A stretch of DNA of 5,584 bases, from the NCBI GenBank assembly GCA_030633795.1, contig DAOWCB010000114.1, positions 1 to 5,584 of the forward strand, in the 5' to 3' direction. The translations under genes and the position numbers were made by a program. The notes below the pieces were generated by a model, which did no database searches, had not been told where the DNA came from, and was given only the letters and a program-made list of their open reading frames with translations. The DNA is from Candidatus Aminicenantota bacterium (GTDB lineage Bacteria > Acidobacteriota > Aminicenantia > Aminicenantales > Aminicenantaceae). Positions 1 through 3,697 of the stretch are shown here, piece after piece; position 1 is the first letter of the stretch; each line of letters opens with the position of its first letter.

Positions 1-372
1 CGGCGTTTGATACCTGGAATATACCGGGAACTGTATTTTCCGGATTTGTCTGACATCACGGCATCCCCCGTCGATAACCATGCCGGCGAGTTTTTTTCTC
101 TGTGCTTCGGTGGCGAACATTTCTCCGGCAAACGCAATTTTATCCCCTTCAGCATCGATGACCAAAACCTCATCCTCCTGGGCCTCCTGGAGGGCCTTGA
201 TGACTGATAGAAAGTCGCTCCGGCAGTGGACGGTCCGGGCGATTCCGATCATTTTTATGCCATCGAAGACAGGCCTTATTCCGGGATCCATAACCCGGAA
301 AGTTTTGGTCGCATCACAGATACAAGCTGTATCCAACCCGGTAAGTCTCTTTTTTATTTTTTTAAAATCCAT
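1..372 (-). CDS. RraA/HMG-aldolase-fold family protein, N-terminal part (runs off left edge)
   Basis: The reverse strand is open from an ATG at 372-370 to the window edge, giving 124 codons with no stop. The product matches the RraA-like fold, which includes 4-hydroxy-4-methyl-2-oxoglutarate (HMG) aldolases and the RNase E inhibitor RraA. Visible signatures are an early 'DACICDATK'-like stretch (about residues 14-23, read as DTACICDATK), 'GIARTV' (43-48), 'DEVLVIDAEGD' (67-77), 'GEMFATEA' (83-90) and 'VIDGGCRDVRQI' (99-110) followed by FPVYSR. In HMG aldolases the Arg-Asp pair (here R105-D106) and an Asp 21 residues before the Arg bind the substrate and metal. Here that position is Glu84. Full-length members are usually about 160-230 residues, so the C-terminal part is missing. 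A good Shine-Dalgarno site supports the start. The gene is divergent from the acyltransferase. The fold assignment is strong. The substrate, and whether it is an aldolase, a decarboxylase or a regulator, cannot be told. Confidence 0.85.
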   Translation of the reverse strand, partial: MDFKKIKKRLTGLDTACICDATKTFRVMDPGIRPVFDGIKMIGIARTVHCRSDFLSVIKALQEAQEDEVLVIDAEGDKIAFAGEMFATEAQRKKLAGMVIDGGCRDVRQIRKIQFPVYSRYQTP

Positions 373-377
373 GCTTG

Positions 378-384
378 CTCCCTT
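378..384 (-). promoter_or_regulatory. Shine-Dalgarno site of the RraA-like gene
   Basis: On the reverse strand AAGGGAG ends five bases before the ATG at 372-370. This is close to the AAGGAGG consensus at a good distance and fixes the start of the RraA-like gene. Confidence 0.75.
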
Positions 385-387
385 CTG

Positions 388-416
388 TTGATTGTCCGCG
401 GCAATAAGTTTATCAT
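388..416 (+). promoter_or_regulatory. possible sigma-70-type promoter for the acyltransferase gene
   Basis: TTGATT (388-393, 4/6 to consensus) and TATCAT (411-416, 5/6) are separated by 17 bases. This would start transcription near 423 and leave a leader of about 57 bases before the ATG at 480. The 107-bp region is AT-rich, so such matches arise easily by chance. The opposite strand has TATGAT-like boxes over the same place, which could serve the divergent RraA-like gene, but no good -35 was found for it. No terminator or strong palindrome was found in 373-479. Confidence 0.35.
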
Positions 417-479
417 ATTGTCTGAATTATTCATAAAAAATGCCGATACATTTTTTTGTAACATCAAAATCAGAAATTT

Positions 480-1616
480 ATGATGAATAATCAAGAAAGA
501 CGGTACGACATCGACTGGCTGCGAGTCCTCGCTATGTTTTCGGTCTTCCTTTTTCATTGCGCGAGATATTTCGACCATGATGGCTGGCATGTCAAGAATC
601 CGCAATTGAGTTTGGGCTTTTCCGTTTTTGTAGGTATCCTCGTACAGTGGATTATGCCGATTTTTTTTGTTTTGTCAGGCATGAGCTCACGATTTGCCCT
701 GAACTTCAGGAGTGGAGGCCAGTATCTTGGCGAAAGATTCAAACGCTTGTTCATTCCGCTCGTTTTTGGGATATTTATCCTGATTCCACCGCAAGTTTAC
801 ATCGAGCGGTTTACCAATGACCAGTTTAGCGGTTCGTTCCTCCAATTCTTTCCTCACTATTTTGATGGTTGGTACGGGTTCAGCGGAAACTTTGCCTGGA
901 TGGGACTCCATCTCTGGTTTCTGCTTATTCTTTTTCTTTTTTCCTTATTGACCCTGCCCCTATTACTAACTTTCAAAAGAGAAGGGGCTAACCGACAGCT
1001 CAAACGCCTTAGTTCCTTTTTTGAGATGTCCGGTGTCATTCTTTTGCTTGCGATCCCTTTGGCCCTTATGGAATTTCTTTTTCATCCCGACGGACTCGGG
1101 CAACGTAACTTTGGGGGGTGGAATGTTTTTGTCTATCTGGTATTTTTCCTGTTTGGATATTTGCTGGCATCTGACGAGAGATATAAACGTTCTTTGGAAA
1201 AACAAAGGGTGATTTTTTTAGCACTGGCCGCGATCACAACTCTTGTGGGATTCTATCTCAGGCGTTCCGGGGCCTATCCTTCCTTTGGGGGTCTTGATTA
1301 TTTTTGGTTGTCCCTTCTCCGGACTTTCAATTCATGGGTTTGGATTCTTGCTATCCTGGGTCTTGGGAGCAGGCATCTCACCTTTCGGAATCGATTGCTG
1401 AAATATGCCAACGTAGCCGTATTGCCCTTCTATATCCTTCACCAGAGTGTGATTGTAGTTTTCGGATTTATTTTCATAGATTGGAGTGCCGCTTTGATGC
1501 TGAAATATCTTGTTCTCAGTACGGTTTCCTTCATCACCATCATGCTGATCTATGAATTGCTGGTTAAAAGATTCGGTCCACTCCGTTTCCTGTTCGGGAT
1601 GAAAAGAAAAAAATAG
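480..1616 (+). CDS. multi-pass membrane acyltransferase, Acyltransferase_3 family
   Basis: This 378-residue integral membrane protein fits the Acyltransferase_3 family (OafA/OpgC-like), which moves acyl groups, often acetyl or succinyl, onto sugars, glycans or lipids at the cytoplasmic membrane. Family hallmarks are visible: an N-terminal 'RRYDIDWLRVLAM' leading into TM1 with the conserved His26, 'MPIFFVLSGMSSRF' (59-72) closing TM2, a basic 'RFKRLFIP' (86-93), 'PPQVYIE' (103-109), 'HLWFL' (144-148) and a late 'LPFYILHQS' with His321. About ten hydrophobic segments span the chain, which ends in a basic GMKRKK tail. The length is normal for the family. The start could be ATG 480 or the next codon, ATG 483. 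Neither has a clear Shine-Dalgarno site, so expression may be weak. The closest subgroup by motif (PPQVY, HLWFL) is often labelled glucan biosynthesis protein C, but the acceptor cannot be read from sequence. It ends 74 bp before the next gene's -10/leader region's first upstream ATG and has no clear terminator, so readthrough into the export operon is possible. Confidence 0.88.
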   Translation: MMNNQERRYDIDWLRVLAMFSVFLFHCARYFDHDGWHVKNPQLSLGFSVFVGILVQWIMPIFFVLSGMSSRFALNFRSGGQYLGERFKRLFIPLVFGIFILIPPQVYIERFTNDQFSGSFLQFFPHYFDGWYGFSGNFAWMGLHLWFLLILFLFSLLTLPLLLTFKREGANRQLKRLSSFFEMSGVILLLAIPLALMEFLFHPDGLGQRNFGGWNVFVYLVFFLFGYLLASDERYKRSLEKQRVIFLALAAITTLVGFYLRRSGAYPSFGGLDYFWLSLLRTFNSWVWILAILGLGSRHLTFRNRLLKYANVAVLPFYILHQSVIVVFGFIFIDWSAALMLKYLVLSTVSFITIMLIYELLVKRFGPLRFLFGMKRKK

Positions 1617-1626
1617 CATGACCTCC

Positions 1627-1655
1627 TTGACAAACGTTTGTTTAATTTTTATCCT
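1627..1655 (+). promoter_or_regulatory. sigma-70-type promoter of the barrel-tetR-RND operon
   Basis: A perfect TTGACA (1627-1632) is followed after exactly 17 bases by TATCCT (1650-1655, 4/6 to consensus). Transcription would start near 1662, leaving a leader of about 40 bases before the ATG at 1703. The first CAAACGTTTG palindrome overlaps the -35 box and spacer, and the second lies just after the predicted start. That is the usual layout for a repressed promoter. Confidence 0.7.
1630..1641. promoter_or_regulatory. operator-like palindrome, copy 1 (ACAAACGTTTGT)
   Basis: This is a perfect 12-bp palindrome overlapping the -35 hexamer TTGACA and the promoter spacer. The same 10-bp core CAAACGTTTG recurs at 1667-1676, 36 bp downstream centre to centre. 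The likely binder is the TetR-family protein encoded two genes later in the same transcription unit, since these repressors are dimers that bind such symmetric sites at their own promoters. The palindrome is seen directly; the binder is inferred. Confidence 0.75.
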
Positions 1656-1656
1656 A

Positions 1657-1666
1657 TTCATATGAA
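1657..1666. promoter_or_regulatory. third palindrome TTCATATGAA at the predicted transcription start
   Basis: This perfect 10-bp palindrome sits right after the -10 box and directly abuts operator copy 2, with centres 10 bp apart (about one helical turn). It could be a half of a composite operator, a site for another factor, or chance in AT-rich DNA. Confidence 0.3.
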
Positions 1667-1676
1667 CAAACGTTTG
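1667..1676. promoter_or_regulatory. operator-like palindrome, copy 2 (CAAACGTTTG)
   Basis: This second copy of the 10-bp palindrome lies about +6 to +15 from the predicted transcription start. Similarity to copy 1 continues downstream: over 20 bases from 1631 and from 1667, 18 positions agree, including a shared TTAA and a T-run. The pair may therefore have come from a local duplication. A repressor here would block early elongation or open-complex formation. Confidence 0.75.
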
Positions 1677-1692
1677 ATTAAATTTTTGCCAT

Positions 1693-1697
1693 GGAGG
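1693..1697 (+). promoter_or_regulatory. Shine-Dalgarno site that decides the barrel gene start
   Basis: GGAGG is followed by five bases and then ATG at 1703. An in-frame ATG at 1691 lies partly before this site and has no ribosome site of its own. Starting at 1691 would add MEVI in front of a normal signal peptide. The 1703 start is therefore preferred. Confidence 0.8.
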
Positions 1698-1702
1698 TCA
1701 TC

Positions 1703-3043
1703 ATGAAGATCAAGGTGGTGAAAGTTGCCGGACTCATGTTTTTTTTCGTTTTTGTGTTCACCTCTTTGCTTTCTTCTCAAAGCTTATTCGAACAGGCCAC
1801 GAACAAGGACGAGGAAAAATCCTACGAACTGAATGGATATCTGAGGGGCACTCTGTTTGTCGGGAAGGTCCCCGATAAAAACAGCGCCGAAATAAAAAGC
1901 GGATACGGAGAAGCCTCTCTAAAACTGCGATTGCGGAAACAGAGTTTTGGGGATGCTTTTGCCGAAGTCCGGTTCCGAAGCGGTCATGAATTCCAGAAAA
2001 CAGTGTCGGAAATCATTCTCCGGGAAGCCTATGTCAATGCTTATGTCGGTCCTTTTGATTTTCGGATCGGCCATCAGGTCGTAGTCTGGGGACGGGCGGA
2101 TGGCTGGAATCCTACCGACAACATAACACCCAGGAATATGCTCATCCGGTCCGCAGATGAGGATGATCGCAGGCTGGCAAATTTCTTGATTCGTTCCTAT
2201 TACAACCTCCATCCCGTAAGGTTCGAGGCGATATGGGTTCCTGTCTACAGCCCTTCCTATATCCCCACGGATCTTGTCCCGTTTCCGCTGGGGATTTTTC
2301 TGGGCGAGCCAAACTACCCGGATACTAAGTTGAAAAACAGCGCATTCGCCCTTCGATTGAACATGGAGTTACCTTCGATGGACGGATCGATCTCCTACTT
2401 CAACGGGTTTAATCCTATGCCCGGGATAATGGCTGAGGTTCCCGAAGTCATGGTGCCGAACGTGGCCTTGAACGTTTATCACAAATCTTACAGGATGCAC
2501 ATTGTCGGGGCGGATTTTTCCACGGTTGTGGCAGGTTCGTGGGGTCTTCGAGGTGAAGTGGCATACCGGCGACCCCACCAAGATTATAAAAAGTTCATCC
2601 ACATTCCCAACCCCGACCTGCAGTATGTCCTTGGATTGGACAAGGAGCTTATGAAAAATTTCAGCCTGATTGTCCAATACATCGGGAGGTATGTGTTTGA
2701 CTTCGAGGAACTGGAAATGCCGATAAATCCGCTGGATTTTCCTTCCTATGAGATAGCACTCAAAAACAGGTTGATCAACTTCCAGCAGTATGAGGTAAGT
2801 CACTCCCTGTCCTGCCGGGCGGCATGGGAGTTGATGAATGAGCTTATGTCGATCGAAGTATTGGGATTCATGAATTTCACATCCAACGAAACCTTATTAC
2901 GGCCGAAAATGACATACGATATTGCCGATGCATTAACCTTCACTTTGGGCGCAGAGTTTTATTCCGGACCGGACGATACTCTATTCGGGCTCGTAGATTC
3001 CACTTTGAGTGCTGCCTTTGTGGAATTGAAGGCATCTTTCTAG
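1703..3043 (+). CDS. outer-membrane beta-barrel protein, DUF1302-like
   Basis: This 446-residue exported protein starts with a signal peptide: a basic MKIKVVK, a hydrophobic core at about residues 8-23, and probable cleavage near SSQ-SLFE (about 26). There is no lipobox Cys. The mature part has alternating polar/hydrophobic strands and ends in AAFVELKASF, with terminal Phe446 as in the beta-signal read by the BAM complex. The block REAYVNAYVGPFDFRIGHQVVVWGRADGWNPTDNITPRN (107-145, split here as REAYVNAYVGPFDF, RIGHQVVVWG and RADGWNPTDNITPRN) resembles the hallmark of DUF1302 proteins, which often sit beside RND/MMPL exporters. It is shorter than many DUF1302 members (over 500 residues), so it may be a divergent branch. 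It is first in the operon, 12 bp before tetR, and is likely controlled by the twin palindromes upstream. A role as the outer-membrane part of lipid or hydrophobic-compound export is inferred from neighbours. A substrate-specific porin is the main alternative. Confidence 0.75.
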   Translation: MKIKVVKVAGLMFFFVFVFTSLLSSQSLFEQATNKDEEKSYELNGYLRGTLFVGKVPDKNSAEIKSGYGEASLKLRLRKQSFGDAFAEVRFRSGHEFQKTVSEIILREAYVNAYVGPFDFRIGHQVVVWGRADGWNPTDNITPRNMLIRSADEDDRRLANFLIRSYYNLHPVRFEAIWVPVYSPSYIPTDLVPFPLGIFLGEPNYPDTKLKNSAFALRLNMELPSMDGSISYFNGFNPMPGIMAEVPEVMVPNVALNVYHKSYRMHIVGADFSTVVAGSWGLRGEVAYRRPHQDYKKFIHIPNPDLQYVLGLDKELMKNFSLIVQYIGRYVFDFEELEMPINPLDFPSYEIALKNRLINFQQYEVSHSLSCRAAWELMNELMSIEVLGFMNFTSNETLLRPKMTYDIADALTFTLGAEFYSGPDDTLFGLVDSTLSAAFVELKASF

Positions 3044-3050
3044 AAGGAGG
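3044..3050 (+). promoter_or_regulatory. Shine-Dalgarno site of the tetR-family gene
   Basis: A perfect AAGGAGG begins right after the barrel gene's TAG stop and ends five bases before ATG 3056. The earlier ATG at 3051 meets a stop after one more codon, so 3056 is the real start. The tight packing supports one shared transcript. Confidence 0.85.
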
Positions 3051-3055
3051 ATGAG

Positions 3056-3697
3056 ATGAAGGAACGAGGTAGTTCAGATCCTAAAAAAAGAATACTTGCA
3101 GCAGCGATATCACTTTTTGCACAGAAGGGTTTTGCCGCGGTCGGTGTTCGGGAGATCGCGGCAGAAGCCGGAGTGAATATCGCGATGATCTCCTATTATT
3201 TCGAGGGAAAGGTGGGAATCCTCAAGGAAATTATGGAGGAGTTTTTCCGTCGCTATTTCCTGGTTTTTGAGGGAGTGGATGATGAAAGCAAAACACCGGA
3301 AGCTTGTGTGCGGGGCCTGATCCACAACATTGTCAACTTTGTCAGAGAAAACACCGAGCTCACCATGGTTTCCTATAACGAACTTCCTTTGGATTTGCCA
3401 GAGATCGCTGAATTGAAGGCCGAAAAAATTGCTGACATGATCCAGAGGATAAGCGGGCTCGTCCTGAGGATGGGACTGGATCCGAAGGATGCCTTTTTAA
3501 TCGCGGTTGTCGGTCCCAGCCTCATCTCCACTATCTTCACGAATTTCAGGCTCCGTCCTGTTATGAAACATGTCTTCCCTTTTAAATTCGACGACGCCTA
3601 TTATGAACGCTATGCAGAAACCATTGCCACATTGTTTTTACACGGCATCAAGGGGCTGGCAGAAGAGCGCAAAGGGAAAAAGAGGAGTACAAAATGA
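3056..3697 (+). CDS. TetR-family transcriptional repressor
   Basis: This 213-residue protein has the normal TetR length and layout. Residues about 11-58 form the DNA-binding domain: 'RILAAAISLFAQKGFAAVGVREIA' (read as RILAAAISLF then AQKGFAAVGVREIA), then the helix-turn-helix AAEAGVNIAMISYYFEGK, where the Tyr-Tyr-Phe before a basic residue is the family's usual recognition-helix end. Residues about 60-205 are the all-helical ligand/dimer domain, which is poorly conserved and does not tell the inducer. The tail is very basic (EERKGKKRSTK). The gene lies inside the operon between its two membrane genes and overlaps the RND start by 4 bp (ATGA), so the regulator and pump are translationally coupled. 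The likely target is the pair of CAAACGTTTG palindromes at the operon promoter, giving negative autoregulation relieved by a ligand that may be the exported compound. Family assignment is very sure; target and ligand are inferred. Confidence 0.95.
   Translation: MKERGSSDPKKRILAAAISLFAQKGFAAVGVREIAAEAGVNIAMISYYFEGKVGILKEIMEEFFRRYFLVFEGVDDESKTPEACVRGLIHNIVNFVRENTELTMVSYNELPLDLPEIAELKAEKIADMIQRISGLVLRMGLDPKDAFLIAVVGPSLISTIFTNFRLRPVMKHVFPFKFDDAYYERYAETIATLFLHGIKGLAEERKGKKRSTK
3681..3687 (+). promoter_or_regulatory. Shine-Dalgarno site of the RND gene, inside the end of tetR
   Basis: AGAGGAG is followed by six bases and then ATG 3694. It lies within the last codons of the tetR-family gene and supports the 4-bp overlapping start. 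Confidence 0.75.

Larger units (their letters stand above)
1618..1701 (+). repeat. 9-bp inverted repeat bracketing the control region; right arm holds the barrel gene's Shine-Dalgarno site
   Basis: ATGACCTCC at 1618-1626 is the exact reverse complement of GGAGGTCAT at 1693-1701. The left arm begins one base after the acyltransferase stop codon. The right arm contains the GGAGG ribosome site of the barrel gene and ends just before its ATG. In an RNA that reads through from the acyltransferase the two arms could pair and hide the ribosome site. An RNA starting at the internal promoter would lack the left arm. The repeat is seen directly; a regulatory role is inference. Because a GGAGG core occurs by need, a chance match is possible. 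Confidence 0.5.

Noticed and set aside
391..422. Short repeats in the divergent intergenic region (ATTGTC at 391 and 417; CCGCGG)
   Set aside because: The units are only six bases, not symmetric around a promoter, and are expected by chance in a region of this size.
7..483. Overlapping short plus-strand open frames at the left end
   Set aside because: They lie opposite the RraA-like gene, which has conserved motifs and a good ribosome site, and their own translations show no domain.
740..749. CAAACGCTTG, one mismatch from the operator core, inside the acyltransferase gene
   Set aside because: It breaks the symmetry, lies in coding sequence encoding the conserved basic RFKRLF segment, and is nearly a kilobase from the promoter. 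Chance is the simplest explanation.
1630..1650. Intrinsic terminator after the acyltransferase (palindrome followed by T-rich run)
   Set aside because: The palindrome CAAACGTTTG has no loop, so an RNA hairpin from it would be a few A-U pairs at most, and the following run is broken by AA. Position over a perfect -35 box and recurrence 36 bp downstream fit a DNA operator better. Pairing of copy 1 with copy 2 in RNA is possible but weak as a terminator.
1691..1702. Earlier in-frame ATG for the barrel gene
   Set aside because: It has no Shine-Dalgarno site in front and itself contains the GGAGG that serves ATG 1703. Starting there would put MEVI ahead of a standard signal peptide.
2369..2803. 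144-codon reverse-strand open frame inside the barrel gene
   Set aside because: It is fully contained in a well-supported gene on the other strand, shows no recognisable domain and has a His/Pro/Val-rich composition typical of an antisense shadow.
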